From Ottowia testudinis (GTDB lineage Bacteria; Pseudomonadota; Gammaproteobacteria; Burkholderiales; Burkholderiaceae_C): a DNA stretch of 64,000 nt. Location: positions 2,914,001 through 2,978,000 of the forward strand of contig NZ_CP071796.1 of the NCBI RefSeq assembly GCF_017498525.1, in the 5' to 3' direction. A program made the translations under genes and the position numbers. Below the pieces are notes generated by a model. The model was not told the origin of the DNA, ran no database searches, and saw only the letters and a list, made by a program, of their open reading frames with translations. Below are positions 1 to 11,386 of the stretch, in pieces (positions within the stretch are counted from its first letter, which is position 1; each line of letters begins with the position of its first letter).

Positions 1-20
1 CAGCTATCAAATTAAGAGCT
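1..20. repeat. Edge fragment of the Comamonadaceae hairpin repeat
   Basis: The first bases (cagctatcaaatt) match the AT-rich arm of the dispersed hairpin repeat found throughout this window. Only the end of the element is inside the window, directly after the nadE stop codon. Confidence 0.5.
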
Positions 21-1685
21 TTAAGCCCTGAATTTGTTGGTCATAGGATAACGCCAGTCCTTGCCAAATCCGCGGTGCGTGACGCGTGTGCCCACCGCCG
101 ACTGCTGGCGTTTGTATTCGTTGATCTTGATCAGACGCGTGACCAGCTCCACGTCCGCGGGCTTGAACCCCTCGGCCACCAGCTCGGCCACGCCCATGTC
201 GTTTTCGACATAGCGGTCGATGATGGCGTCCAGCACCTCGTAGGGCGGCAGGCTGTCCTGGTCTTTCTGATCAGGCCGCAGCTCCGCGCTGGGCGGGCGC
301 GTGATGATGCGCTCGGGAATCGGGTTGGCGCATGTCTTGAACGGATCGTGCGCGTTGCGCCAGCGCGCCAGCTCAAACACCTTGGTCTTGACCACGTCCT
401 TGATCGGCGCAAACCCGCCACACATGTCGCCGTACAGCGTGCAGTAGCCGGTGGCGTATTCGCTCTTGTTGCCGGTGGTCAGCACCATGTGGCCAAACTT
501 GTTCGACAGCGCCATCAGCATCACCCCGCGGATGCGCGCCTGGATGTTTTCTTCCGTGGTGTCCTCGGCTCTACCGGCGAACAACGGCGCCAGCGACGTC
601 TTGAACGCCTCGAACTCGGGCAGGATCGATATCTCGTCGTACTTCACGCCCATGCGCCGCGCCATCTCACGCGCGTCTTCCAGGCTGATGCCCGCCGTGT
701 ACGGCGACGGCATCATCACGCAGTGGACCGCGTCCTTGCCCAGCGCATCGACCGCGATCGCCAGCACCAGCGCCGAATCGATGCCGCCCGACAGGCCGAG
801 CGCCACCGACTTGAAGCCGTTCTTGCGCACGTAGTCGCGCAGGCCCAGCACCAGCGCGTCCCACAAATCCGCGCTATTGTCACGCGCGGGAGCCGTGGTT
901 GCTCTCAATTCAAGAGCACCTGCCGCGCGTTCCACCTCGACAAGGAACAATTTCTCTTCAAAACTCGGTGCCCGGCCAACCAGCGTGGCGCTGGCGCCGA
1001 CGGCGAACGACTGGCCCTCGAACACCACCTCGTCCTGACCGCCCACCAGGTGCGCATAGACCAACGGCAGGCCGCACGCCTTGACGCGCTCGATCATCAT
1101 CGCCTCGCGCTCGTAGCCCTTGCCGACGTGGAAGGGCGAGGCGTTGATCACCGCCAGCAGCTCGGCGCCCGCCTCCTTGGCCAACTCGGCCGGTTCGTCG
1201 AACCAGGCGTCCTCGCAGATCAACAGGCCCACGCTCACGCCGCCCGCCTCGAACACGCAAGTGCCTTGGCCCGGCGTGAAATAGCGCCGCTCGTCGAACA
1301 GCTGGTAATTGGGCAACAGCCGCTTGGCATAGTTCTCGATCACCCGGCCATCGCGTATCACACTGGCCGAGTTGGTGCGCTTGGTCACCGACACGCTCTT
1401 GCCACGCTGACCAGTGCCCACCGGGTGGCCGACGACGATGGCCATGCCCTCCAGATGCGCCGTCTCGCGCGCCACCGTTTTCACCGCCTCGTCGCACGCG
1501 GCCATGAAGGATGGGCGCAGAAACAGGTCTTCGCAGATGTAGGCGCAGATCGACAGCTCGGGCGTCAGCAGCAGCCGCGCGCCTTGGGCATGGGCGGTCT
1601 TGGCCGCCTCAATGATCCTCTGCGCGTTGCCGGGCATGTCGCCGACGATGAAGTTGAGTTGCGCGACGGCGATCTTGAGGGGCAT
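21..1685 (-). CDS. nadE: Glutamine-dependent NAD+ synthetase
   Basis: Amidates deamido-NAD+ to NAD+ using ammonia from glutamine, the last step of NAD synthesis in the cytoplasm. The 554-residue protein has an N-terminal nitrilase-type glutaminase domain (about residues 1-260; the ICEDAW motif holds the catalytic Cys) and a C-terminal ATP-pyrophosphatase synthetase domain with the P-loop SGGIDSAL near residue 300. Length and order fit the two-domain bacterial enzyme. The reading frame extends 43 codons further upstream, but MPLKIAVAQLNF at 1685 is the normal start of the family. It is divergent from the acyltransferase gene at 1829, with a 143-bp shared promoter region. Identification is firm. 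Confidence 0.95.
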   Translation of the reverse strand: MPLKIAVAQLNFIVGDMPGNAQRIIEAAKTAHAQGARLLLTPELSICAYICEDLFLRPSFMAACDEAVKTVARETAHLEGMAIVVGHPVGTGQRGKSVSVTKRTNSASVIRDGRVIENYAKRLLPNYQLFDERRYFTPGQGTCVFEAGGVSVGLLICEDAWFDEPAELAKEAGAELLAVINASPFHVGKGYEREAMMIERVKACGLPLVYAHLVGGQDEVVFEGQSFAVGASATLVGRAPSFEEKLFLVEVERAAGALELRATTAPARDNSADLWDALVLGLRDYVRKNGFKSVALGLSGGIDSALVLAIAVDALGKDAVHCVMMPSPYTAGISLEDAREMARRMGVKYDEISILPEFEAFKTSLAPLFAGRAEDTTEENIQARIRGVMLMALSNKFGHMVLTTGNKSEYATGYCTLYGDMCGGFAPIKDVVKTKVFELARWRNAHDPFKTCANPIPERIITRPPSAELRPDQKDQDSLPPYEVLDAIIDRYVENDMGVAELVAEGFKPADVELVTRLIKINEYKRQQSAVGTRVTHRGFGKDWRYPMTNKFRA

Positions 1686-1828
1686 GGGTCGGATGTCTTG
1701 CCAGCAAAAGTGGAATGGTAACCGCGAGGTACCGCACAAGACCGTGCGCCGCGCCGGATCCGGGCCGATCGGGATAATCCGGCTTCTTCCCGAACCCGAT
1801 CCGCGGGCACACACGCCCGCGCTGCCCT

Positions 1829-3190
1829 TTGCGCCTGCAGTTCATCGACAACTCTGCCGCCCTCGACGGCGACGCCTGGAACGCCCTGCTGGCGCGCCAG
1901 GCCACACCCACACCCTTCATGCGGCGCGAATACTTGGCAGCGCTGCATGCCAGCGGCAGCGCCGTGCCGTCAACGGGCTGGGCGCCGCGGTTTGCGCTGC
2001 TGTGGGATGGCGCCGAGCTGGCTGCCGCCTGCCCGCTGTACCTGAAAAGCCATTCCTACGGCGAATACGTGTTCGACTGGGCCTGGGCCAACGCCTATGC
2101 CGAGCACGGCCTGCGCTACTACCCCAAGGCGCTGGTGGCGGTGCCTTTCACGCCGGTGCCAGGCTCGCGCCTGCTGGCGCGCGATGCGGGGGCGCGGGCG
2201 GCGCTGGCGCAGGCGCTGGTGCACTGGTGCGGCGAGCAAAAGCTGTCGTCGCTGCATGTGCTGTTTGGCGACGATGCTGATCTGGCGGCGTGCGGCGCCG
2301 CCGGCCTGATGCAGCGCCAACAGGTGCAGTTTCACTGGAAGAACGTGGCACCCCCACGCTCCCCCGCTGCGCGTGGTGCGCTGCCCCCCGAGGGGGCCCG
2401 CCCGCCTTGGGACGGCCCGGCGGCGGGCGATTTGGTGCCCCCACGCTCCCCCGCTGCGCGTGGTGCGCTGCCCCCCGAGGGGGCCCGCCCGCCTTGGGAC
2501 GGCCCGGCGGCGGGCGGTCTTGCCGCCAGCACCCGCTTCACCGATTTCGACGACTTTCTCGCCTCGCTGACGCAGGACAAGCGCAAGAAGATTCGCCAGG
2601 AGCGGCGCAAGGTGCAAGACGCCGGCGTGCGCTTTCGCTCGGGGCGCGGCGGCGCCATCGCAGCCGAGGACTGGGCTTTCTTCTACCGTTGTTACGAGCG
2701 CACCTACCTCGAACACGGCAATGCGCCCTACCTCGCGCCCGCTTTCTTCGCTGCCATGGCGCGGGACATGGCCGAGGATTGGGTGCTGTTCATCGCCGAG
2801 CGCGACGGACAGCCGATTGCTTCAAGTTTAATAGCTGTTGGCGCTTGTCCAACAAGCGCGAGAGGCCAAAACGGCTTGGCAGAAGTGGCCTACGGCCGCT
2901 ACTGGGGCGCGCTGGCGCGGGTCGATTGCCTGCATTTCGAGGCCTGCTATTACCAACCCATCGACTGGTGCATCCGCCACGGCGTGGCGCGCTTCGAGGG
3001 CGGCGCGCAGGGCGAACACAAAATGGCCCGCGCACTGATGCCAGTGACCACGCACAGCGCCCACTGGTTGGCACACCCGGCGTTTGCCGATGCGGTGGAG
3101 CGCTTTCTGGTGCGCGAGTCGGCCGGAATCGAGGGATATCTGGATCACCTGGGCGAACGCTCGCCCTTCAGGCAAACGCCACCGGCCTGA
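1829..3190 (+). CDS. FemAB-like N-acyltransferase (DUF482/COG3146)
   Basis: Predicted acyltransferase of the FemAB_like (PF04339) family; the family is linked to peptidoglycan or amino-acyl transfer by fold only, and the substrate is unknown. Family signatures are SPFMRREYL-like at the N terminus, KRKKIRQERRKV in the middle and the C-terminal block EGGAQGEHKMARALMPVTTH. At 453 residues it is longer than the usual 380-400 because two repeats lie inside the frame: a tandem 87-bp Gly/Pro/Ala-rich repeat (residues about 174-231) and one copy of the hairpin repeat (about residues 331-350). Start is a TTG; no in-frame ATG fits. The core domain looks intact, but whether the protein with inserts is functional cannot be told. 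Confidence 0.8.
   Translation: MRLQFIDNSAALDGDAWNALLARQATPTPFMRREYLAALHASGSAVPSTGWAPRFALLWDGAELAAACPLYLKSHSYGEYVFDWAWANAYAEHGLRYYPKALVAVPFTPVPGSRLLARDAGARAALAQALVHWCGEQKLSSLHVLFGDDADLAACGAAGLMQRQQVQFHWKNVAPPRSPAARGALPPEGARPPWDGPAAGDLVPPRSPAARGALPPEGARPPWDGPAAGGLAASTRFTDFDDFLASLTQDKRKKIRQERRKVQDAGVRFRSGRGGAIAAEDWAFFYRCYERTYLEHGNAPYLAPAFFAAMARDMAEDWVLFIAERDGQPIASSLIAVGACPTSARGQNGLAEVAYGRYWGALARVDCLHFEACYYQPIDWCIRHGVARFEGGAQGEHKMARALMPVTTHSAHWLAHPAFADAVERFLVRESAGIEGYLDHLGERSPFRQTPPA
2347..2520 (+). repeat. Tandem 87-bp GC-rich repeat inside a coding frame
   Basis: Two nearly identical 87-bp units (about 2347-2433 and 2434-2520) each encode a 29-residue module beginning with PPRSPAARGALPPEG. The sequence (ctgcgcgtgg...cccccgaggggg...cggcccggcggcggg) matches a GC-rich dispersed repeat common in Comamonadaceae genomes. 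Unit length is a multiple of three, so the acyltransferase frame stays open. Confidence 0.85.
2819..2880 (+). repeat. Hairpin repeat copy inside the acyltransferase gene
   Basis: Contains the typical parts taatagctgttggcgcttg, a short loop and caagcgc, followed by the ggccaaaacggctt tail. It is read in frame and adds about 20 residues (SSLIAVGACPTSARG...) between conserved family blocks. Confidence 0.8.
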
Positions 3191-3196
3191 GCGTGC

Positions 3197-3517
3197 TCAC
3201 TCGCGGTCGCGCCGCGCCGCACGCATGCCGGAACGCGTGCGGGCACGGCGGTCTTCGCGGTACACGACCTGCGTGGGCTTCAGATCGTAGTAAGGGTCGG
3301 CCGCCAAGCCGCAGTTGCCGTCGGCAATACCGAACACCATGGTGGCGCCGCGGCCGTATTTGTACGGCACGGTCTGGTGCAGCTGATAACGCATGTCGAC
3401 CGGCGGCGTCGAGGTTTCGGACAGGATCTTGCCCTTGGGGCCCATCACGGTGTAGCAGGCGGCTTGGGCGCCCGCGCCCAGCAGGAGGGCGCAAACAAGG
3501 GTGGCGGTCTTTTTCAT
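3197..3517 (-). CDS. Small exported protein of unknown function
   Basis: 106 residues with a clear Sec signal peptide (MKKTATLVCALLLGAGAQA, cleavage expected after AQA). The mature part has two Cys residues (ACYTV and GNCGL), which may form a disulfide, and a very basic tail (REDRRARTRSGMRAARR). I do not recognise a domain. It is convergent with the acyltransferase gene, 6 bp apart, and transcribed from its own promoter region. Confidence 0.7.
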   Translation of the reverse strand: MKKTATLVCALLLGAGAQAACYTVMGPKGKILSETSTPPVDMRYQLHQTVPYKYGRGATMVFGIADGNCGLAADPYYDLKPTQVVYREDRRARTRSGMRAARRDRE

Positions 3518-3670
3518 GGCGCTATTTTGCAGCTTCTTAAAGATGCAGGCCAGTCTGCCGCGCTGGCGGCGCTTGTCAAGCGGACAGCGCCGGCACGGCG
3601 GCCCAGCGCCGGCAACCGCCAGGCCGGTGTGGCGCGCTGCCCACGCGGCGTGGGCGCGTGGCCGAAAGCG

Positions 3671-5068
3671 TCACGCCGCCGCTCCGTCGAAGCGCTGGTC
3701 CAGCTCGCGCGCGATCTCGGCTTCAAGCACTTGCCGGTCGGCGCTGCCGCCAGCGCGCCGATGCTCGCCGCGCTCCCATTCGGGATGGCCGCGCGCCGCG
3801 TCCAGCGCGCGCACCACGGGGCGCAGCCCGTCTTCGTCGATGCGTTCGTCTTGCAGGCGCAGCTTGTCCTGGGCGGCATGGCCGCGCTGCTCCAGGGCGC
3901 GCGCCAAGTCGAGCAGATGGTCGGCCAGCAGCAACAGCACCGGGTCTTCCACGGTGAGTTCCTGCACGCCGCTCAGGCGGTTTTCGAGCTTGCGCCACAG
4001 CGGCCGCCAGCCGCCGGAGGCGGCGCCACCCAAGGTCGCTCCCAGCGTGGTGGCGGCGCCCAGCGACAGCCCCGCCATGGCGACGTCGGCCACCACACCG
4101 AGGCCGGCGCCGATCACGGCGCCCATGCCGAGCTTCCTGCCGGCTTCCTTCAACAGCTCGGGGTTGAACAAATCGTCTTCCCAGCGGCCAGCCAGCTGCG
4201 GCAGGTCGGCCAGTTCGGCGTCGCCAGCGCGAAACGCGAACACGGCCAGCAGTTCATCGACCGCGCGGCGCCCGTGGCGCCGCACGTCGTCCTGAAAGGC
4301 GCGCACAAAGGCTTTCTGGCGCAACTCGTCGGCAAATTCGTCGGCCGGCAGCGCGCGGCGCAGCGCGGCCACATCGATCAGCCCGCTGGCGATGACACGG
4401 CACGCCGCCAGCCGCCGCTCGCGTGCCTGCAGCGCCAGCACGTCGACGATGGCGTTCAACTGCTGGCGGCGCGCCGGCAACAGCGTCGCCAAATCGCTGT
4501 AGAGCTGACGCTCGGAGCCGTTGAAAGGCGCGACGGCATCAAATTCAACCCGCGCGTGCAGGCCGTTCTCGAGCAGTGCCTGGTGCCAGTCGTCCAGCCG
4601 CGTGTTCAGGTAACGCACGAAGTTGAGCACCGGCATGATGGGTTTGGCGCACCAGCTCAGTATTTCCAGCTCGGCGCGGTATTTGGGCAGCACCGGCTCG
4701 CGCGTGTCGATGACGATCATGGCGGCGTCGGCGCCCTCGATCAGCGCGCGCAGCACCTTGGCCTCTTGCTCATACGTGCGGCTGGCCTCGGGCCCGCGCA
4801 GGAAGGCGCGCACGCGCTCGGGGCGCGACTCGGCGGGCAGCGTGACCAGGTGATCGAGCAGCGCGACCGAATCCTCCAGCCCGGGCGTGTCGATGAAGCG
4901 CACGGCGGCCTGGCCGTCCAGCCGCAGGTCGATGGTCTCGGCGTGCCGCGTGGTGCCGGGGCGGTCGGAGATTTCGCCAAAGTCAACGTTGCGCGTCAGC
5001 GTGCGCAGCAGCGAGGTCTTGCCAGCATTGGTGTGGCCGACGATGGCGATGCGAAGTGGTTCAGCCAT
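3671..5068 (-). CDS. GTP-binding protein, DUF3482 family
   Basis: 465 residues. A P-loop GHTNAGKTS (residues 11-19) followed by a DTPGLED switch motif near residue 60 marks a TRAFAC-type small GTPase domain. The C-terminal part fits DUF3482 and has a Gly/Ala-rich hydrophobic stretch (about 330-365) that may insert into or lie on the membrane. A classical NKxD motif is not obvious. The start overlaps the stop of the upstream DUF2868 membrane protein by 8 bp, so the two are translationally coupled and probably act together; the process is unknown. Confidence 0.8.
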   Translation of the reverse strand: MAEPLRIAIVGHTNAGKTSLLRTLTRNVDFGEISDRPGTTRHAETIDLRLDGQAAVRFIDTPGLEDSVALLDHLVTLPAESRPERVRAFLRGPEASRTYEQEAKVLRALIEGADAAMIVIDTREPVLPKYRAELEILSWCAKPIMPVLNFVRYLNTRLDDWHQALLENGLHARVEFDAVAPFNGSERQLYSDLATLLPARRQQLNAIVDVLALQARERRLAACRVIASGLIDVAALRRALPADEFADELRQKAFVRAFQDDVRRHGRRAVDELLAVFAFRAGDAELADLPQLAGRWEDDLFNPELLKEAGRKLGMGAVIGAGLGVVADVAMAGLSLGAATTLGATLGGAASGGWRPLWRKLENRLSGVQELTVEDPVLLLLADHLLDLARALEQRGHAAQDKLRLQDERIDEDGLRPVVRALDAARGHPEWERGEHRRAGGSADRQVLEAEIARELDQRFDGAAA

Positions 5069-6485
5069 GGGATGACGCCTGTGCGGATGCTATCCATTCA
5101 GTAGCTGCTTGCGCTGACTCGGCAAGCGCCAGCGCCTCAAAACCTTCAAAATCCACCCAGTCGCGCCAGCGCCGCGCGCCGCCGTGGTCTTCCGCGCCAT
5201 GCAGCAGCAGCGCGCTGCGCCCGGCTTCGCGCATCGCCTCGCGCACGAAGCGCGCGGTGCCACGGTCGGGGCTGGCCGGGGCATGCACCACCAACAGCAG
5301 CGATTCGGGGCGGGTGTGCGCCAGGCGTGTCAGCACGGCTTGGCGCTCGGGCCCGCTGCCAGCGATGCGCTCGGGCGGCTGGGTGCCTTCGGGCAGGCCG
5401 GGCAGCGGCCAGGGCGCCTCGGGCGGCAGCTCAAAGCCGACCACCGCGAACGAGCCCGGTGCGCCGGGCGGCAGGCTGGGGCGCGCGGGCGTGGCGCCGG
5501 TGGGCGCGACACGCTCGGGGTCGATCACCTCGGGCGGCGGCTCCAACGCATCAAGCCGCTGCGCGATCCGGCGGATGTACGGATCGGCCATGTCGATTTG
5601 CCCCTCTAGCCGCCCGGTGCCCGCGCGCCAGCGCCACCCGCACAGCGCCGCCAGCAGCGCGCGCGGCAGCAGGCCGTAGACCACCACGCAGCCCATCAAC
5701 CACCAGGCCCATTCGCGCTGCTGCGCCGGCACGGCGGCGTTGCCTGCCCGCTGCACGGCCTCCGCATCGGGCACGGCAAAGCCCAGCAGCGCGGGCAGCG
5801 CGCCGGTCCATTGAACGAAGCGCTGAAAAAATTCGGTGCTCAGGATCGTCGTCTCCCACGTCAGTGTGTAGGCGCGGAAGGCAAAACCGAAGGCCAGCAC
5901 CACCAGCGTGATGACGAAGGCCAGCGTCCAGATGCCGTGGCTGATGGCGCCCGTGAGCCAGCCCAGCAGGCGCTGGCGCTGCAGCACGGCGGTGAACGAT
6001 TGCATCAGCACTGGCGCGTGCGGGCCGCGTTCAAACGGGATGCGCGCCGTCAGCCACAGGGCGGCGCGCCCGAGCGGCGGCGCCCAGCGCCCGTGCGACA
6101 GCGCCAGCCCCAGCATCCAAATAAGCAGCATGATCGCGTGCAGCCCCAACAGGCTGACGAAGGCCGCCACCGCGTTGATGCTGCGCCCCTCGCCCAGCAC
6201 GGCGCGCGCCAGACCCAGTCCGGTGAAGGCCATCATCAGCGCCAGCGCCGCCACGGCCCACCAGCCCAACTGGTGCCAGCGCGCCAGCTCCCGCGGCAGG
6301 CCCAGGCGCTGGCCGAGCAGCCAGGCGCGCTCGGCCACCTGCGCGGCGCGCGTGGGCTGGCTGGCAAAGGCCTGGCGCAGCGCGGCGTGGTCATCGAGCG
6401 GGCCGTCGGTCTCGATGCGCTGCACGGCGTCCGCCACCACGGCGGCGGCCAGGGGCGTGCGGTGGGGGACGGCGGGGGCGTTCAT
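5061..6485 (-). CDS. DUF2868 family membrane protein
   Basis: 474 residues with several membrane segments: two close together in the first third (WWAVAALALMMAFTGLGLA and LLGLHAIMLLIWMLGLAL), one near the middle and one after it. This is the DUF2868 pattern, and such proteins commonly sit next to DUF3482 GTPases as here. A longer frame begins with TTG at 6500, but ATG at 6485 (MNAPAVPHRT) is preferred. The last 20-odd residues (ALALAESAQAATEWIASAQ) come from a hairpin repeat copy, so the original C terminus has been replaced or extended. Function unknown. Confidence 0.8.
   Translation of the reverse strand: MNAPAVPHRTPLAAAVVADAVQRIETDGPLDDHAALRQAFASQPTRAAQVAERAWLLGQRLGLPRELARWHQLGWWAVAALALMMAFTGLGLARAVLGEGRSINAVAAFVSLLGLHAIMLLIWMLGLALSHGRWAPPLGRAALWLTARIPFERGPHAPVLMQSFTAVLQRQRLLGWLTGAISHGIWTLAFVITLVVLAFGFAFRAYTLTWETTILSTEFFQRFVQWTGALPALLGFAVPDAEAVQRAGNAAVPAQQREWAWWLMGCVVVYGLLPRALLAALCGWRWRAGTGRLEGQIDMADPYIRRIAQRLDALEPPPEVIDPERVAPTGATPARPSLPPGAPGSFAVVGFELPPEAPWPLPGLPEGTQPPERIAGSGPERQAVLTRLAHTRPESLLLVVHAPASPDRGTARFVREAMREAGRSALLLHGAEDHGGARRWRDWVDFEGFEALALAESAQAATEWIASAQASSHG
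5085..5148. repeat. Hairpin repeat copy at the 3' end of the DUF2868 gene
   Basis: gctatccattcagtagctgcttgcgc..., then ggcaagcgcc, matches the dispersed element. It encodes the C terminus of the DUF2868 protein just before the overlap with the GTPase gene. Confidence 0.75.
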
Positions 6486-6550
6486 GCGGCGTGCGGGCAA
6501 CGCTGCGGATTATCGGCGCACGGGTGTGGGAGCCGTCTGCCGCTCGAACG

Positions 6551-6605
6551 CTATTCAATTTATAGCTGCTTGCGCTTACCCCGCAAGCGCCAGGGGCCCA
6601 TTTTC
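6551..6605. repeat. Hairpin repeat copy (intergenic)
   Basis: Copy of the dispersed element (ctattcaatttatagctgcttgcgctt, loop, gcaagcgcc, tail) between the DUF2868 gene and ppa. Confidence 0.85.
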
Positions 6606-6648
6606 CTTGCAAGCCATCACGCCGCGGGATGCGGCGCGCAGGCCGCGT

Positions 6649-7188
6649 TCAGGCGCGCTGGCTCTTCTCGTAGGCGGCGATGCCGTCGGTGATTTCCTTG
6701 CGCGCGGCGTCCGGGCCGTCCCAGCCCAGGATCTTGACCCACTTGCCCGGCTCCAGGTCCTTGTAATGCTCGAAGAAGTGCGCAATCGACGCGGTGCGCG
6801 CGGGGTTCAGGTCTTCCGGCTTCTGCCAGGCGCTGTAAAGCGACAGTATCTTCTTGACCGGCACCGCCAGCACCTTGCCGTCTTCGCCCGCCTCGTCGAG
6901 CATTTTCAGGATGCCGATGGGCCGGCAGGTGACGACCACGCCCGGCAGCAGCGGCACCGGCGTGATGACCAGCACGTCAACCGGGTCGCCGTCGCCCGAC
7001 AGGGTGCGCGGCACGTAGCCGTAGTTGGTGGGGTAGTGCATGGCCGTGCTCATGAAGCGGTCGACGAAGATGGCCCCCGTCTCCTTGTCCACCTCGTACT
7101 TGATGGGGTCGGCGTTCATCGGGATTTCGATGATGACGTTGAACTCGTCGGGCGCCTTGTCGCCGGGGGTCACTTTGTCGAGGGACAT
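6649..7188 (-). CDS. ppa: Soluble inorganic pyrophosphatase
   Basis: Hydrolyses pyrophosphate to phosphate in the cytoplasm, pulling biosynthetic reactions forward. 179 residues, the normal size of family I enzymes; the signature [12 protein letters not shown] holds the metal-binding aspartates, and NYGYVPRT is also typical. The frame is open 30 codons further, but ATG at 7188 ([10 protein letters not shown]) fits the family. It is divergent from hppA, the membrane pyrophosphatase, so both PPi-consuming enzymes share one intergenic region of about 250 bp. Confidence 0.95.
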   Translation of the reverse strand: MSLDKVTPGDKAPDEFNVIIEIPMNADPIKYEVDKETGAIFVDRFMSTAMHYPTNYGYVPRTLSGDGDPVDVLVITPVPLLPGVVVTCRPIGILKMLDEAGEDGKVLAVPVKKILSLYSAWQKPEDLNPARTASIAHFFEHYKDLEPGKWVKILGWDGPDAARKEITDGIAAYEKSQRA

Positions 7189-7313
7189 GTTCGCTTTCGG
7201 GTGTTGATATGGATTAAGAGAACTCGGGATTAACCCTGATTTTACTTTCGCGCCCCTTGCGCCCCGGGCGTTTGTCATGTTTTCGGGCTAAATTCACGCG
7301 GTTGGCCAATCGA

Positions 7314-7430
7314 CCGCCTCGCGCAGGCGGCAACCGAGGAAGCAACGCAGCGGAGGAGTCCGAAAGCGTTGCCCACCACCCGGCACGCGCCAAGACTCCT
7401 TCACACGCGCAAACGCTTTGAGTGAGGAGC
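7314..7430 (+). promoter_or_regulatory. Structured 5' leader of hppA with possible ribosome-site switch
   Basis: Hairpin 1 is ccgcct-cgcgc-aggcgg (7314-7330). Hairpin 2 (7342-7372) has outer arms gcaacgc/gcgttgc and an inner stem cgga-ggag-tccg. The segment ctccttcac (7396-7404) can pair with gtgaggag (7422-7429), which contains the ribosome site of hppA; overlapping bases gactcct (7394-7400) can instead pair with aggagtc (7354-7360) inside hairpin 2. The pairings are seen directly in the sequence; the regulatory role is inference. I do not recognise a known riboswitch class. Confidence 0.45.
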
Positions 7431-7435
7431 AATCA

Positions 7436-9880
<2,445 letters not shown>

Positions 9881-9914
9881 CGGAAAAAGCGCGCTTCGCG
9901 CGCGCCCCATGCAT

Positions 9915-9937
9915 GCCCGCCCTTGTGCGGGCTTTTT
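9915..9937 (+). terminator. Rho-independent terminator of hppA
   Basis: Stem gcccgc/gcgggc with a 6-base loop followed by ttttt, 35 bp after the hppA stop codon. Confidence 0.85.
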
Positions 9938-9994
9938 CATGTGGATGGGCCCGGCCTGCGCTCGTGCCGGTGCGCCGCTGCGCGGCGGCAAGTC

Positions 9995-10044
9995 CTGATT
10001 TGATAGCTGCTTGCGCTTGCTGGGAAAGCGCGGGCGGTGATTTT
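9995..10044. repeat. Hairpin repeat copy (intergenic)
   Basis: ctgatttgatagctgcttgcgcttgct, loop, aaagcgc; between the convergent hppA and MFS genes. Confidence 0.9.
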
Positions 10045-10068
10045 CAATCTGATTCGGCAGCGGCGGCC

Positions 10069-11256
10069 TCAGCCGGCGCGCCAGCTCAGCGCCACCATGG
10101 CGCACACGCTGAACACGGCACCGGCGCCAAACGTCCAGGCCGGCCCCAGGTATTGCCACAACAGCCCGGCCAGCACACTGGCCAGCAGCATGGCCAGTCC
10201 GCTCATCAGGTTGAAAAAACCGAACGCGGTGCCACGCAGGTCAGCGGGCGATTCATGCGCCACCATCGCGGCCAGCAGGCCTTGCGTCATGCCCATGTGC
10301 ACGCCCCACAGCGCCACGCCCAACAGCAAGCCGACCCAATGCGTGGCCAGCGCCAGCACCACATCGGCCAGCACCAGCACACCCAGGCCCGCCAACAACA
10401 GCGCGCGGTGCGGCACACGGTCGGACAGCCTGCCGAAGGGGTAGGCACAGACCGAATACACCGCGTTCATCGCCACCATCACCAGCGGCACCAGCGCCAG
10501 CGCAATGCCCACTTGTTGGGCGCGCAACACCAGAAATGCTTCGGAAAAGCGCGCCAGCGTGAACACCGCGCCCACGCCCACCACCTGCCAGTAGTCGCGC
10601 GGCAGCCGTTGCAGGTTCACGCGGCTGATGGGGTTGACGCGCGGCGCGTTGGCGGGCCGGTCCGGCTCCTTCACGCCCAGCGCCAACAGCAGCACGCACA
10701 GCACCGCCGGCACGATGGCGACCGCGAACACGGCGCGAAAGTCGTTGGCCCACAAAAGCATCAACGCCACCGCCAGCAAGGGCCCCAAAAAAGCCCCCAC
10801 CGTGTCCAGCGATTGCCGCAGCCCGAAGGCAGCGCCGCGCTGCGCGGGTGGCGCGATGTCGGCCACCAGGGCATCGCGCGGCGCGCCGCGAATGCCCTTG
10901 CCGACGCGGTCGAGCAGCCGCGCAGTAAAGATCAACCCCGGCCCGGTGGCCAGCGCAAACAACGGCTTGGTGGCCGCACCCAGTCCATAGCCCAGCAGCG
11001 CCAGCGGCTTGCGGCGCCCGAACCAGTCGCTGATGACGCCTGAAAACACCTTCAGCATCAGCGCCGTCGCCTCGGCCAGCCCCTCCAGCAGGCCGACCAG
11101 CGCCACGCTCATGCCCAGCGTGCCGACCATGAACAGCGGCAGCAGCGCGTGGATCATCTCGCTGGAGATGTCCATCAGCAGGCTCACGAAACCCAGCACC
11201 CAGATGCCAGCGGGCAGGCAACGGGCGGGGGCGTGACGGGAAGGCGGCTGCGGCAT
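10069..11256 (-). CDS. MFS transporter
   Basis: 395 residues with about 12 hydrophobic segments. The loop-2 motif appears as DWFGRRKPL, and the second-half counterpart as GRLSDRVPHRALL, both typical of the major facilitator superfamily. The block MDISSEMIHALLPLF near the N terminus is shared with a group of uncharacterised MFS proteins annotated as drug or sugar-phosphate-like transporters; substrate unknown. ATG at 11256 (MPQPPSRHAP) is chosen over an upstream frame extension. It is divergent from the methyltransferase gene (131 bp between starts) and separated from hppA by the terminator and a hairpin repeat. Confidence 0.85.
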   Translation of the reverse strand: MPQPPSRHAPARCLPAGIWVLGFVSLLMDISSEMIHALLPLFMVGTLGMSVALVGLLEGLAEATALMLKVFSGVISDWFGRRKPLALLGYGLGAATKPLFALATGPGLIFTARLLDRVGKGIRGAPRDALVADIAPPAQRGAAFGLRQSLDTVGAFLGPLLAVALMLLWANDFRAVFAVAIVPAVLCVLLLALGVKEPDRPANAPRVNPISRVNLQRLPRDYWQVVGVGAVFTLARFSEAFLVLRAQQVGIALALVPLVMVAMNAVYSVCAYPFGRLSDRVPHRALLLAGLGVLVLADVVLALATHWVGLLLGVALWGVHMGMTQGLLAAMVAHESPADLRGTAFGFFNLMSGLAMLLASVLAGLLWQYLGPAWTFGAGAVFSVCAMVALSWRAG

Positions 11257-11386
11257 GGCGGCTGACCAGGCAAAGGCGGATTCTGCCCCGACGCGGCAGG
11301 CCGAACCTTGCACACCCCCGTTGCTGACACAATCCCCACACGCGACCGCTCGCACGAGTGCGCGGCACCCTGCACCCAACATACCC

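Noticed and set aside
895-925. Short inverted repeat gctctcaattcaagagc inside nadE as a further hairpin-repeat copy
   Set aside because: The diagnostic cgcttg...caagcg core is missing; too little for a claim.
75-1721. Long antisense frame over nadE (and similar ones over hppA 7448-10159, the aldehyde dehydrogenase 12565-14520, and the P450)
   Set aside because: High GC makes long mirror frames. These are His/Arg/Gln-rich, lack ribosome sites and overlap well-identified genes.
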